Assembly (NCBI RefSeq): GCF_026262505.1
Contig: NC_067206.1
Location: 27,667,896-27,731,895, forward strand
DNA: 64,000 bases
Reading direction: 5' to 3'
From: Trichomonas vaginalis G3
Taxonomy: Eukaryota > Parabasalia > Trichomonadida > Trichomonadidae
Shown here piece by piece: positions 49,701-58,538 of the stretch (position 1 is its first letter; each line of letters starts with the position of its first letter). Made by a program: the position numbers and the translations under genes. A model generated the notes under the pieces. The model had not been told where the DNA came from. It saw only the letters and a list, made by a program, of their open reading frames with translations, and did no database searches.

Positions 49701-50398
49701 TGAATAGAGAACAGGAACATTATCCAGCTTGTTTTAGCGTTCTTTTGAACGTAATTGAAAAATTCGGAATTGAATCTATCGAAAAGGAGCTTGCACAAGC
49801 TGCAGCAAGAGGTTTTAACTGTCTGGATGACTCAAGCACTTTCCTGAATAAGCTTTTACCTCTTTTCTTCGCTGATTCTGAAAAACATTTTGAATATCTC
49901 AAAATTTATTTCAACGGAATCGAAAACATGATATTGATGACACCTCCTTTTATGCAGACATTTACTTTAATTGTGCAAAATCTTCAAAATGAAAAGGTTT
50001 TGGCCGCAATTAAATCAAATATTCCGAAATTTGTTACTTTTGTCAAAGATTTCGTTGCAACAGCCATGGAAATCATGGACAAGAATATCGATAACAATGC
50101 CCAAGTAGGAATATTCTTTACGGGATGGTCCAATTTCTTGGAATCTTGTGTTTTGTTCCAAAAATACACAAATGTCGAAATTATCGACAATTTATCCGTA
50201 ATTTCATTTTGCTGTGATGAAATTACGAGATGTAAGAACCAATGGAGAGTTGTTGGAGCTGTTAATGGCTTAAAATCCGTATTTAATAACTTCGAAATCT
50301 CCGACCAAGAATCGATTTCCAATTTACAAGATACTCTAAAATCATCTGAATCCAAATTATCAGAAGATGATCGTAATAATTTGAAGAAATTTATATAA
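46724..50398 (+). CDS. 1,224-aa helical-solenoid (HEAT/ARM-like) host protein
   Basis: Intact ORF starting MNDAIKSLKDLAEKKNLFPA. Nearly all helical with regular 35-45-residue spacing of hydrophobic pairs, as in HEAT/armadillo proteins. Examples are SLQLSCRIEHGMALITSKFP, KAYVIGMLFYENAAKCIDII-like, SFNVAGFAFDMVSSKDEAQR and SLMSVAQSLNACG-like stretches. No catalytic motif, membrane segment or signal. The N-terminal 200 residues faintly recall HEATR5/Laa1-type trafficking proteins, but that is only an impression. It begins 118 bases after the Maverick target site, so the insertion sits in or next to its promoter. The ATG at 46724 follows AATAAATATC. Confidence 0.85.
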   Translation: MNDAIKSLKDLAEKKNLFPAERIICTNVINLEKSMKDSLTEENSKDSINALQSVLEINSGNLSLQLSCRIEHGMALITSKFPQINLDEIIKSFIAKPTPAKVYVIGMLFYENAAKCIDIIPDLMKIKMEEKHPIFYAIETIFAKNLPGLEPFIKNVLEYLKQNSNTTNEAAQFYMVQLMMKIIRIKQDTENELVEIAKIIMNNATSRFVIDYICRLLAFIGCSSLRGGTKPESMKHALYFICIFPNYIHKTFGHFFHCLNIEYIQYHIETLTNFVIDYCPSQFPLLTCVLMPEHRKSLYTFFENNENFRTNLEIFDTLAWDEQTSFNVAGFAFDMVSSKDEAQRIKGSNYFTTLYSRNHDLAYRFLQHSLLFLEMPPEGLPHLNKNIIGKALVAANIISSTDIKDNIIRGSEERITAFLNRALDETEIFDAEFSAAFILLSSLPERIIPFDLVFDALKRFRQLFKDTPFTTPKMKKKSKFVGETVAVFLAAHPYITKTDKTFELMLNNPDSFSSKVISLAAFLAFPKMQSAPSTLNRIANKLLPEIQSIRPNGDFIQYLVQKPMITKIGLIFGSQMKLPKWSSAFIYLNDEDFDIRISQNFSEFVNAIPKENVTFYISFLTKSEGQLATNIVLINNLLKDNVTAKFLPENTLDYLLDSISKFGTSRKVQIMSENVAMLLNHYNYLDYCLEQSQKLSQKHKCYLFSAIFSLTKTNLTNEKLYQMMMEMIASSKVKSNSPVALNALSYLFTEHFTEFTDQKFSFDQLIFLIDLMNTNLSLDPYILYHMHVFFTSLLHTCIASLKTNDEYLFSVRQILSLFSLTQIPFAHQIYYRTIRSVLSICPSLIDEYKDEYPHIGLMSVAQSLNACGLYSDLISLNKTPKKFELYLNRLPQILLLLQYSNDSRASDYVLSVAHLFTRLDFDVSKFNDFLNLIKKVLVEGIIPNIGHSLVGAKNEVKKCILEVLKILTKNLKFDQKEETWQRDITSCAINPIMNREQEHYPACFSVLLNVIEKFGIESIEKELAQAAARGFNCLDDSSTFLNKLLPLFFADSEKHFEYLKIYFNGIENMILMTPPFMQTFTLIVQNLQNEKVLAAIKSNIPKFVTFVKDFVATAMEIMDKNIDNNAQVGIFFTGWSNFLESCVLFQKYTNVEIIDNLSVISFCCDEITRCKNQWRVVGAVNGLKSVFNNFEISDQESISNLQDTLKSSESKLSEDDRNNLKKFI

Positions 50399-50466
50399 TT
50401 TTTTTTTTAACTGTAAATAATTTATATTTAACTATCATTTAATAAACAAATGATTTATTTGTATTT

Positions 50467-51585
50467 TTATTCAATTTTTGGGAGATAATCGTCTGGATAT
50501 AACCTATATGACAACATATCAAGGAAAGTGGCAATAGCAAACACACCGCCAAGGATGGACATCAACTCGGTAACTAAATCCATCAAAGATGAATTCTGAG
50601 AACTAACAATTCCGATAAGAGAAACGTCATAACTGAAGAAAACACCAGGATACTTAGTACTGTTACTACCTCTATAGTTCTGATAGCTACTAGCACCAAA
50701 TGAGAATACGCGGCCGTCTAAATTGATGGGGACTGCACGTAAAAAGTATATCATTTTCATTCTTCCTGTTTTCTGTTGGATTTCTGTATGTCCATCTAAT
50801 GGATAATATGAATTAGCTGTAGGCATGCCAATAGAGAAATGATTAATCGTATGCGAGAAATTCATTTCGTCAATATTAATTCCAAGGTCTTCGTAATAGT
50901 GATCATGCTCGCCATTTATATTGTAGCTTTCTCCTGGAGCAACGTGAAATGTTCCTGGAGCTCTGTGAACTGTTAATGTTCCATGAACTCTACAAGCTTC
51001 ACCTTTCATTGCGATCAATTCCTCTTTGTAGCCTTCGTCAACACATTGCTGAATATGAATGATCGGTGGTGGCGGTCTGTTATTAGCTTTGAAAGCTTTT
51101 CGAACTTCTTTGCAAGTATTGCAGCAGCCAGATTTCTGCCCATAGCAATTTCCACAATATCCAGGATCTTTTGTAACAGAAGAATTCTTTGGATATGATT
51201 TCTTTAAGATAGGATTTCCTTTTTCATCAAATCTTTCCATTCTAACATGGCCTTCGTAAGATTCATCTGATTCTTTAATATTGTCTATAACATCAACATG
51301 TAAATATGAGCATGGTATATGTTTCATCATGATATCGAAATTTATATCCATTTTTGGAAGATGTTCTGTATCAATAATTCTATTATTAATAAATGGTAGC
51401 TGTGGAGTATTCACGACAAATTTTTGTGTTAAAGGAGAGTTTGTCCAAGCTTGAAATCTTAAAATAAAAAGAATTACCATCGAAATTACTGAAAGAACAG
51501 CAATTATTCCTCCAGAATTCGTTCTACTCCTCATATCATCATCAAATTTGGGGAAAATATCCCATTTTCTGATGAATTGATACAT
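50467..51585 (-). CDS. ERGIC3: ERGIC3/Erv46 cargo receptor
   Basis: 372 aa, close to the usual 380-400. The protein cycles between ER and Golgi in COPII/COPI vesicles and, with Erv41, retrieves escaped ER proteins. Evidence: N-terminal ERGIC_N pattern KWDIFPKFDDDMRSRTNSGG followed by a transmembrane helix (IIAVLSVISMVILFILRFQ, about residues 27-46); a long luminal domain with the family's Cys-rich loop (YCGNCYGQKSGCCNTCKEVR, about residue 145); CRVHGTLTVHRAPGTFHVAP; NFSHTINHFSIG; a C-terminal membrane helix (LVTELMSILGGVFAIATFLD) and a short cytosolic tail. It is convergent with the solenoid gene (69-bp spacer containing an A/T-rich 3' region). Intact, single-copy host gene. Confidence 0.95.
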   Translation of the reverse strand: MYQFIRKWDIFPKFDDDMRSRTNSGGIIAVLSVISMVILFILRFQAWTNSPLTQKFVVNTPQLPFINNRIIDTEHLPKMDINFDIMMKHIPCSYLHVDVIDNIKESDESYEGHVRMERFDEKGNPILKKSYPKNSSVTKDPGYCGNCYGQKSGCCNTCKEVRKAFKANNRPPPPIIHIQQCVDEGYKEELIAMKGEACRVHGTLTVHRAPGTFHVAPGESYNINGEHDHYYEDLGINIDEMNFSHTINHFSIGMPTANSYYPLDGHTEIQQKTGRMKMIYFLRAVPINLDGRVFSFGASSYQNYRGSNSTKYPGVFFSYDVSLIGIVSSQNSSLMDLVTELMSILGGVFAIATFLDMLSYRLYPDDYLPKIE

Positions 51586-51986
51586 AGGAATGTCACTTTT
51601 TATGAAATTAAAATCAACAATGCATTCCTAATTTTCTATTTGCATGTTGTATTACTTTTCATCCTGAACAAATGATAGCTATATAAATTTATGCTATATT
51701 TCGAAGCCTAGGTACTTATGGAATTTTGAAATCATGAAATTTATAAGCTATCGGTCTTTTGATCATGCAGAGAATGTGCCCGTGTAGCAGATATTTAACA
51801 TTCATTGCTATTTTTTTGATAATAATGAAATTCCCGATCGTTTTTGCTAAATCCTTTGTATGAAATTACAAAAATGAGAGCAAATTATATAACAGCGGTA
51901 TTACATGATGATGATAGCAAAAAACACAAAATATACGTTGTTTGTCAAAAAATAATTAACTCGGATGACCTTGCGATATTATGATA

Positions 51987-51989
<3 letters not shown>
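51586..51989. other. Intergenic upstream of ERGIC3
   Basis: 404 bases of host DNA with no gene, ending at the A-run of element 2. The insertion therefore lies about 400 bases upstream of the ERGIC3 start. Confidence 0.55.
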
Positions 51990-52037
<48 letters not shown>

Positions 52038-52116
52038 TAGTGGGGCTTCCAGGCACTTCGTGCCCTCTAGCCCTGAAGATGTTTAGTATAAATGAAGTTT
52101 TTATTCGGAAAATTGT
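51990..52116. repeat. Left terminal repeat of element 2 with A46
   Basis: Same hairpin geometry as element 1 (outer GGGCT/AGCCC at 52043-52047 and 52069-52073), but the inner stem is GGCAC-TTC-GTGCC (52052-52064) instead of GGCGC-GTT-GCGCC. The A-run (51990-52035) is far longer than the 7-9 of element 1. Confidence 0.92.
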
Positions 52117-52236
52117 TAGTCTTCTGGGTCGAAAACATTATATAATGTGTCGCTTTTCACAAATTATATATGTTTTCATGCTTTGTCACTTTTCTGTCAC
52201 TTTTCAGGAAAAAAACATTTTTATTATTATATATAA

Positions 52237-53054
52237 ATGAATTTTACAAAACCACCGTTACCGTTCTTTGGAAATAAGAGTAGATGTAAAGATATTATAT
52301 TGAGAGAACTTAAGAAACTACCGAATGGTCTAACATTTGTAGATTTGTTCGGTGGAAGTTTCTATATATCCCATTTGTGCCATACAATATTCCCAGACTC
52401 AAAGATTATATGCAATGACTTCGACAACTATATGGACCGTCTCAAACATATACCAGACACAAACAATATATTGAAAGAGTTAAAAGAAAAGATACCTATA
52501 GGTAAGATGGAACGTATACCATTAGATAAGAAAAATATTGTGAGAGAGGTTTTGAAAAAAGCAGAATATATAGACTGGATAGTATATCTGCTAGACTATT
52601 ATATAGTGGTTCTATAAGAGTTCATGACATTGAAACACTTATGTCAAAAGTTTTATATCTTAACTATACAAATGTTTTCAAAGAGGACATAGAAAAATAT
52701 ATTGAGGGTATAGAGTTTGTGAGATGTTATTGGACAGAGTTGTATGAAAAATATAAAGACAAGGAAAATGTTTTCTTTATAGTGGACCCGCCGTTCTATA
52801 ACACATGGGATTTTCAATACCAAGTAGACTGGACTTTGAGAGACTCTTTAGAAACTTTAGACGTTTTACATAACCATCCATGCTTTTACTTTACATCCGA
52901 TAAAAGTGGTTTGGAAACCGTTATGAGATGGTTAGAGGACATACATGACTATGAGTTTAGATATGACAAGATAGAATATGAGAGAGGTCCTATAAACTGG
53001 AGAAAGTGTCATAACAAAGAAATTTTATTGGTAAGTAAATGTGGTTTGAAATAG
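52237..53054 (+). pseudogene. D12-class adenine methyltransferase, frameshifted
   Basis: Second copy of the 7659 gene. The catalytic DPPFYNT is intact and followed by TGG (Trp), so the element 1 nonsense is absent. One G is missing in GACTGGGATAG (about 52578), which breaks the frame after residue ~113. The remainder is open from 52641. The two copies are thus inactivated at different sites, which means the lineage kept a working gene until recently. Confidence 0.88.
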
Positions 53055-53170
53055 GACTACTTGTTTTAGGTTTTTTCCATTGTGTCATTTACTTATTTGA
53101 CGTGGCAGAAAGATATAGAGAATATGAAGATGAACCAATGCCTGCAAATGTCCAGTATATGTACTCGTAA
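53039..53170 (+). CDS. 43-aa single-span membrane peptide
   Basis: MWFEIGLLVLGFFHCVIYLF then DVAERYREYEDEP and QYMYS. It overlaps the methyltransferase end. The nucleotide changes relative to element 1 (CTACTTGTTTTAGG against TTGTTAGTTTTAGG) are mostly silent in this frame, supporting selection on the peptide. Confidence 0.72.
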   Translation: MWFEIGLLVLGFFHCVIYLFDVAERYREYEDEPMPANVQYMYS

Positions 53171-53193
53171 GAGATATTTTTATCTAATATTAA

Positions 53194-53556
53194 ATGGACG
53201 CACAGAACTTAGCGAATGCACAGCAACCTGGACAACCAAACCCAGAGAATATTCCAAATGAAGTTAGAATACAAACTGCAATGGCAAACTATGGTCAAGT
53301 GCCAACAGATGTACAAATGCAAACTGCCATGTCAAATGACGCTGCGTTAGGTTTGCCACCATGGTATGCAAATATGAGATGGAAAGAGTTTTATACAAAC
53401 CCTGAAGTGGGATATAAACAACTCTATGCAGATGACGCGAACACAGGAGTTGACCCAGAGTATGTTTTCTACCAGAGGAGAAATAGAATGTATGAGCTCC
53501 AGTTAAAGAATGCAATGGAACTCAACAGGAAACGTAAGAGACTAGGCGGACATTAG
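53194..53556 (+). CDS. 120-aa virion-like protein (intact)
   Basis: Start MDAQNLANAQQPGQPNPENI. It contains a near-repeat (NEVRIQTAMANYGQVPTDVQ, MQTAMSND), an aromatic middle (LPPWYANMRWKEFYTNPEVG) and a basic C-terminus (YQRRNRMYELQLKNAMELNR, KRKRLGGH). The terminal LGGH resembles the Gly-Gly sites used by adenovirus-type proteases, but no such protease was recognised here. Family unknown. Confidence 0.8.
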   Translation: MDAQNLANAQQPGQPNPENIPNEVRIQTAMANYGQVPTDVQMQTAMSNDAALGLPPWYANMRWKEFYTNPEVGYKQLYADDANTGVDPEYVFYQRRNRMYELQLKNAMELNRKRKRLGGH

Positions 53557-53574
53557 ATTTTTGCATATAGTAAA

Positions 53575-53817
53575 ATGGGTTTCTTTGGAAGAATAGGAAA
53601 CTTCTTTCGAAATGTTGGAAGAGGTATATGGAATGGAATAAAATCTGTCGGAAGAGGAATTTGGAACGGAGTCAAAAATATTGGTAAAAGAGTAGGTCAG
53701 TTTGTTGGTATTATACCTAAAGACCCTGAACCAGAAGAACAAGCTCCTGTTATACAACAGCCTGAACCTGCACCACAGTCTAGTTGGCAACCAAATCCAA
53801 CACCTCAACCGTATTAA
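53575..53817 (+). CDS. 80-aa basic amphipathic protein
   Basis: MGFFGRIGNFFRNVGRGIWN begins the amphipathic Gly/Arg/Trp stretch. The tail from IPKDPEPEEQAPVIQQPEP to the end is identical to element 1, while several substitutions lie in the amphipathic part. It may be a core or membrane-active peptide, as for the element 1 copy. Confidence 0.77.
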   Translation: MGFFGRIGNFFRNVGRGIWNGIKSVGRGIWNGVKNIGKRVGQFVGIIPKDPEPEEQAPVIQQPEPAPQSSWQPNPTPQPY

Positions 53818-53821
53818 AAAG

Positions 53822-54670
53822 TTATATTTTTACCGTTCGATAGTAGTTGTATATGAAACTAAGTTCTAAGTAAAACGCGTGGTATAATGGAATTATTCTC
53901 TTTCTTCCATCTGTAGTAAACCATACTTGAAAGTCTGAAATACTTCCACTTGGTGGTTCGTATAGCTTTGTAGGTTTTTCGTAAAAGTCATTTGCCAAGC
54001 ATAAGAAAGAGTTTTGAGCGCCAGAAAATGAAGCATGAACAATAATAGCAGCTGGGTCGAAAACATCTTTAAATAAATATGGTTCATCTCTTGCATATCG
54101 ACTGTAAATATTTGCTAAAGGAAGTTTGACTTTCTGATTTAACATTCTTTGCAAATAATACCATGACATTGCAGTGAATTCTGTATATATTTGTTCGTCT
54201 TTCTTTGGATTGTCTTCGTAGATTTGAAATGACACTTGTGAATTTTGTTTGTCATATACAATTCTCACATAAAGTGTGCTCTCGGTATTTGCATATTCAT
54301 CAGCATATTTTGCATAACATGAATTTATTTTATCTTCTATATTTTTTAACGCAGTCTGTAGAGAAGATGAAAGGTCAACTTGTATTAGCTCAATTTCTTC
54401 CCACATTTTTCGTTTCCCTTCAGATATATAATCTATATGAAACCTTACAATAAATGGAAAACTTTTATCTTCTACAGACACAAACTTCATTCTACGAAAG
54501 CCAATAGCTTTTGTGACAGATGGGTCTCTTAGCCATCTTAATGGGTAGTCAAAACGATAGCCTTCATGCTTTACGGTCTCTGTCTCAAACTTTTGACCGA
54601 CATTAGTAAAAAGTTCATCTAATGGTTTAGTTGTAGCAACTCTTGAATTTTCTTTTTCTATTGGAAGCAT
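53822..54670 (-). CDS. 282-aa structural-type protein (intact)
   Basis: Intact partner of the broken element 1 gene. N-terminal block TTKPLDELFTNVGQKFETET with YRFDYPLRWLRDPSVTKAIG; a variable centre (SSSLQTALKNIEDKINSCYA); C-terminal block DPAAIIVHASFSGAQNSFLC, SDFQVWFTTDGRKRIIPLYH and LELSFIYNYYRTVKI. Only the ends match element 1 well, and the middle (residues about 70-200) differs in sequence and length. No known domain. It is convergent with the 80-aa gene (stop codons 4 bases apart) and divergent from the fibre (18 bases). Confidence 0.85.
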   Translation of the reverse strand: MLPIEKENSRVATTKPLDELFTNVGQKFETETVKHEGYRFDYPLRWLRDPSVTKAIGFRRMKFVSVEDKSFPFIVRFHIDYISEGKRKMWEEIELIQVDLSSSLQTALKNIEDKINSCYAKYADEYANTESTLYVRIVYDKQNSQVSFQIYEDNPKKDEQIYTEFTAMSWYYLQRMLNQKVKLPLANIYSRYARDEPYLFKDVFDPAAIIVHASFSGAQNSFLCLANDFYEKPTKLYEPPSGSISDFQVWFTTDGRKRIIPLYHAFYLELSFIYNYYRTVKI

Positions 54671-54688
54671 ATTTTATCTAGAATAAAA

Positions 54689-56351
54689 ATGTCGAAAGAT
54701 ATTGCTTCCATGAGAGAAATACAACACAACCGACAACTCATTATGCAAGCTCTAAATAAGAACACAACAAACTTTTCAAACTATTCTAAGATATCTGAGT
54801 CATTGAAAGAAGGAAACTTAAAACTGACATTAAACCCAATGACAGATGAGTTTCTGTTTCAAGACAATAAGAACCATACTGTCTGTATAAATCCAACAAA
54901 AGGAACTTTAAACGAGAAACCTATAAATGAACTTCTTTTGAAAGCAGATGTTGACAACAAAGCTGACAAAGAATATGTAGACGATGCAATAGCAAAAGAA
55001 GAAGAAAGAGCTAACAATGCTTATGCAACAAAAGAACATACTCATCCTGAACTAGCAGACAAAACATATGTTGACAATAAAATGTCAAGTGAAGTGACAA
55101 GAGCTGAAAACGAATATTCTAAAAAGACTCATACACATTCTATATCTGAAATAACAAACTTACAAGAAACCTTAAACAGGAAAAGTGACGTTGGACATAC
55201 ACATACCATTGCAAATATTACAAACTTACAAGAAACCTTAAACAGGAAAAGTGACGTTGGACATACACATACATCTTCTGAAATAACAGACTTAAACGTT
55301 AGCCTTGAAAAGAAAGCAGATAAAACATATGTCAATGAAATATACCAAAGTTTGATAGGAACAACGAAAAATATTGAAACTATTGTTGGTGACTTTTCTG
55401 TCAATGAAGAAAACAAATATTTTAGATGGGAGTTTGTACACTCCTTAAAAAATGGTATACGGTATAAACTCATTCCGAAAAATAACAATGAAATGTATGT
55501 AGGCTATATAAAGAATAATGGTACACAAGTTAAAGTTCCATTAGACAACAACTGCTACTTAAACTTATATGGAGACGAACAAAAGAAATATTTAAGAGTT
55601 TATGAAATGACAGATATGACATTACCTAACCCAGCTCCAGCACCATATTATTATGACTATGGTGTTGACGCACGTGTAGACCCAAAAAAGCAAACATTAT
55701 ATTTAGAATATTATAGATATAAAAGATATAATGCAATAGAAAAAACGAGAATAGTATACTATTATGAAGATGACAGAAATAAATATTATAGTCAAGATTG
55801 TACATACCCTGAAAACATAAGATTATATTATAAAAAATATTCTGACACAAACCAGAAGAAACCTGAAATAGTTGCACTATATTTTAAGTTCAAAAGAGAC
55901 AATCCTATAATGTCTCATATGTTTGATTTAATGAACCCAGTAGGTTCTATTTATACATCTATGGAAGCAAGAGGTCCTCAAGTAATGTTTGGTGTTGGTG
56001 CATGGGAACAAATAGTCGACAGGTTTTTGTATTGTGCAAACTCTTCAAAGGAAACAGGTGGAAGTAAAACGATTTCAGGTGAAAATTTACCTGCACACAG
56101 TCACTACATAGATTTAAGTACATCTCAAGCAGGTTGGCATAAGCATAGATATTGGGATTGGTCAGGAATGACAAAAGGTCAAGGATATGATGTTAAAGAC
56201 GACGTTAAGTTTGCTATAAATTGTTACTGGGATGACACTCAGGGAGAAGGAAACCATACACATTTCGTTTCAGGATATACACAAACAACGGGACAAAAAA
56301 GACTACATGCCACCTTACATGACAGTTTACGCATGGTATAGAATTGCTTAG
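54689..56351 (+). pseudogene. Phage-type tail fibre, frameshift near the end
   Basis: 550 open codons. N-terminal helical segment, an ADKEYVDDAIAKEEERANNA stalk, two 22-residue HxH units (GHTHTIANIT), a beta-rich middle (KNIETIVGDFSVNEENKYFR, YKLIPKNNNEMYVGYIKNNG), then a tail-collagen-type domain (NPVGSIYTSMEARGPQVMFG, GSKTISGENLPAHSHYID). Near 56297 the expected SKEYMPPYMTVYAWYRIA ending is lost by a frameshift in an A-run (GGACAAAAAAGACTAC), and the ORF stops at 56341. The old stop TAG is at 56349-56351. Otherwise this copy shows the full middle that is garbled in element 1. Confidence 0.85.
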
Positions 56352-57307
56352 TCGTCATTTTCAACTTCTTTAGCATATTCGTCAGGAGTTGTCTTATATT
56401 TGTTAGGAACTGTCTTTGAAAGTATACCACCTTGAACTTTGACAAGTTTGAAACGAGGTCTGACAATAGTAGTTTTATCTTCTGCTTGCAGTCTGTACAT
56501 TTTGCCATGTTTGCCTAAAACTTCATAATATTCTCTTGTATACTTTCTTCTATTTTTACGAACACGAATGCGTGTACCTGTCGAGTTCCCATTGTTGTCA
56601 TAGTCAATAGTATTTTCATATGGGTCGCGTTTAGGTATTTCTATTTTTACTTTGTCACCTTTCTTAAGTTTGAAGCCTGGCATTCTTTCTTGTTTGTCTC
56701 TTTTGACTAAACTATTAAATATATAGTCTTTCTCTAAGTCGGGGTTGTTTTTCATTTCTTCGGGGGAGTGGTTTCCCAAACCTTTTTGTTTACGGTTATT
56801 GTAAATATTTAAAACTTGTCTCATCTTTGCCATGGAGAAGTGTCTATATTTGTCGTCATATGACATTTCATCTACCTCACCACCTTGTGGTTGGTTTAAG
56901 TCTCTTAAGATTTTTATACAACTGTCAATGACACCAAGAGCAGAATGGTTTTGGTCGACAATGAAATATTGGTTTACATTTTTTGAACGCAGATAGTTTT
57001 TAATATCGTCTGATTTGAAAGAACTTTCACAGTCAGATGTCAGTTTTGTTGGATGGTATTTGTCAACGAATATTGTCAAAGCAGTTTTCACATCTAAAAT
57101 ATTTTTGGACCATAATGGTATGGCTTCACAGTATCTTGTGTTTTGACCGACAAATATTAGCCAGTATGGAGGTCCATCTTCTCTATACCTCGGAATGTTT
57201 TCCAAGATATCCATAAACCAAGCATTTGGTGTTGAACTAAAGATTTTTATCATGAGTGCTTTCTTTGTCGCTTTAGAAACATAGGGGTCCTTGTTTGGAT
57301 TCGTCAT
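56348..57307 (-). CDS. Maverick retroviral-like integrase (intact)
   Basis: 319 aa, start MTNPNKDPYVSKATKKALMI. The RNase H-fold core has first Asp in AWFMDILENIP, WLIFVGQNTRYCEAIPLWSK, second Asp in PTKLTSDCESSFKSDD, and HSALGVIDSCIKILRDLN, where Glu is expected and Asp is found. The C-terminal SH3/chromo-like domain spans GFKLKKGDKVKIEIPKRDPY to RPRFKLVKVQGG. No N-terminal zinc-binding HHCC domain is visible. It catalyses strand transfer of the element's ends. Its stop TAA overlaps the fibre's TAG on the other strand. Confidence 0.92.
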   Translation of the reverse strand: MTNPNKDPYVSKATKKALMIKIFSSTPNAWFMDILENIPRYREDGPPYWLIFVGQNTRYCEAIPLWSKNILDVKTALTIFVDKYHPTKLTSDCESSFKSDDIKNYLRSKNVNQYFIVDQNHSALGVIDSCIKILRDLNQPQGGEVDEMSYDDKYRHFSMAKMRQVLNIYNNRKQKGLGNHSPEEMKNNPDLEKDYIFNSLVKRDKQERMPGFKLKKGDKVKIEIPKRDPYENTIDYDNNGNSTGTRIRVRKNRRKYTREYYEVLGKHGKMYRLQAEDKTTIVRPRFKLVKVQGGILSKTVPNKYKTTPDEYAKEVENDD

Positions 57308-57324
57308 TTTTTACCCTATAAGAA

Positions 57325-57726
57325 ATGGGTTTATTTGGCGCATTAGCAGGAGTTGCATCCAGATTTTTGCCCGCAGTGGGAACACTAGCCAGAGGTGCAT
57401 TTGGAATTGGAAGGAAGATTTTGAGTACATTAGGTATACTGAAAGAGAAAGCACAACCTATTATACAAACTGTACAGAAAGGTTGGGATGTAGCACGAGA
57501 TGCAGCAAATCTTATTCCAAATCCTGAAACAAGAGGAAAAGTTCAAGGATGGATGGACAATGTAGGAAGACAAGCAGGAAACTACTATAACAAAGCAAAT
57601 GACTACTATAACCAAGCAGGACACTACATGGACCAAGGTGAAAGATTCTTTAACAGAGGATATAACCATGCACAACAGTGGGTAAACAACAACCAACCGC
57701 AACCGCCTCAAATGTGGGGAATGTAA
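57325..57726 (+). CDS. 133-aa Gly-rich amphipathic virion-like protein
   Basis: MGLFGALAGVASRFLPAVGT opening, a basic helix (GRKILSTLGILKEKAQPIIQ), then YYNKANDYYNQAGHYMDQGE and a NNQPQPPQMWGM end. Intact counterpart of 12946. The opening with alternating Gly and hydrophobic residues suggests membrane contact. The family is unknown. Confidence 0.78.
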   Translation: MGLFGALAGVASRFLPAVGTLARGAFGIGRKILSTLGILKEKAQPIIQTVQKGWDVARDAANLIPNPETRGKVQGWMDNVGRQAGNYYNKANDYYNQAGHYMDQGERFFNRGYNHAQQWVNNNQPQPPQMWGM

Positions 57727-57745
57727 ATTTTTTTACTGAGATGAA

Positions 57746-57901
57746 ATGAACAATACAGCATTGAGACAAATGGGTTCAAGATGGATTTGTCGACTTCCAG
57801 CAGTTACACAACCACGTGTTTGTCAAGTCCTCCCTATACCTCAGGAAGTTTTAGACCGACTTAAAAAACCTAAACAACCAGTTGAAAACAAAACAAACTA
57901 A
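57746..57901 (+). CDS. 51-aa basic protein
   Basis: MNNTALRQMGSRWICRLPAV, then PRVCQVLPIPQEVLDRLKKP and a short tail ending ENKTN. Both this gene and the next are preceded by TTTTACTGAGATGAA, a repeated leader that marks their starts. Confidence 0.65.
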   Translation: MNNTALRQMGSRWICRLPAVTQPRVCQVLPIPQEVLDRLKKPKQPVENKTN

Positions 57902-57920
57902 AATTTTTTACTGAGATGAA

Positions 57921-58505
57921 ATGACCGAAGAAGTTGAAACGGTAGATTTGACACCACAAACAAAAAGTTCAGAACCATTGTCAAAACCCGTCAAAGAACT
58001 TACAGATGAAGAGAAAAATTCAATAATAGAAAGTGCCAGGTCTGGAAATACAAACCCTAACTATAAAGTCACTTTTCATAGAAATGGAACGGCTAGTATC
58101 TCAAAAAAGAAACAAACTCTCACAAATAAAATATTGAAGTCTGAAGGAGCTTTCGAGACAACAGATGGGAAGGTATTCTTCACCGACCAACAGTTCATTA
58201 TAGAACATCTCATTGACTTAGAGTCGAAATATTCTAAACTTTACAACAAACACAAAAAGTTGAAAGGAAAACAAAAACAAATGGCATATGACATTTATGA
58301 AGATGTTGACGACACAACTGTTCCAGCAAGTGAAGTAAAGTCAGAGGAACCAAAAAGTGACGAAAAACCGATAGAAGAAGAGAAACCAAAAACTGAAGAT
58401 AAACCAAAACCAAAGTTTAGTTTGGAAACTAAACCAAGTCAACCTTCATTAGCTGGTATGGGTTGGCGTCAAAGACTTATGGCAGCAGGTGGTTATGTAA
58501 AGTAA
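57921..58505 (+). CDS. 194-aa protein with KDG-type motif
   Basis: Differs from the element 1 copy by few residues (for example HRNGTASISKKKQTL for HKNG). The shared motif is at residues 30-65, followed by a coiled-coil middle, an acidic Pro/Lys region and the strictly kept C-terminus MGWRQRLMAAGGYVK. The strong conservation argues that it is under selection. Unknown function. Confidence 0.85.
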   Translation: MTEEVETVDLTPQTKSSEPLSKPVKELTDEEKNSIIESARSGNTNPNYKVTFHRNGTASISKKKQTLTNKILKSEGAFETTDGKVFFTDQQFIIEHLIDLESKYSKLYNKHKKLKGKQKQMAYDIYEDVDDTTVPASEVKSEEPKSDEKPIEEEKPKTEDKPKPKFSLETKPSQPSLAGMGWRQRLMAAGGYVK

Positions 58506-58538
58506 AGAAAAAAAACATATTTTTTTATTTTTATAAAA

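Noticed and set aside
46724..50398. Naming the solenoid protein as HEATR5 or an importin
   Set aside because: Only general helical-repeat character is visible, and no diagnostic motif supports a specific family.
53194..53556. LGGH terminus as proof of an adenain-type protease system
   Set aside because: A single Gly-Gly is weak, and no cysteine protease gene could be recognised in either element.
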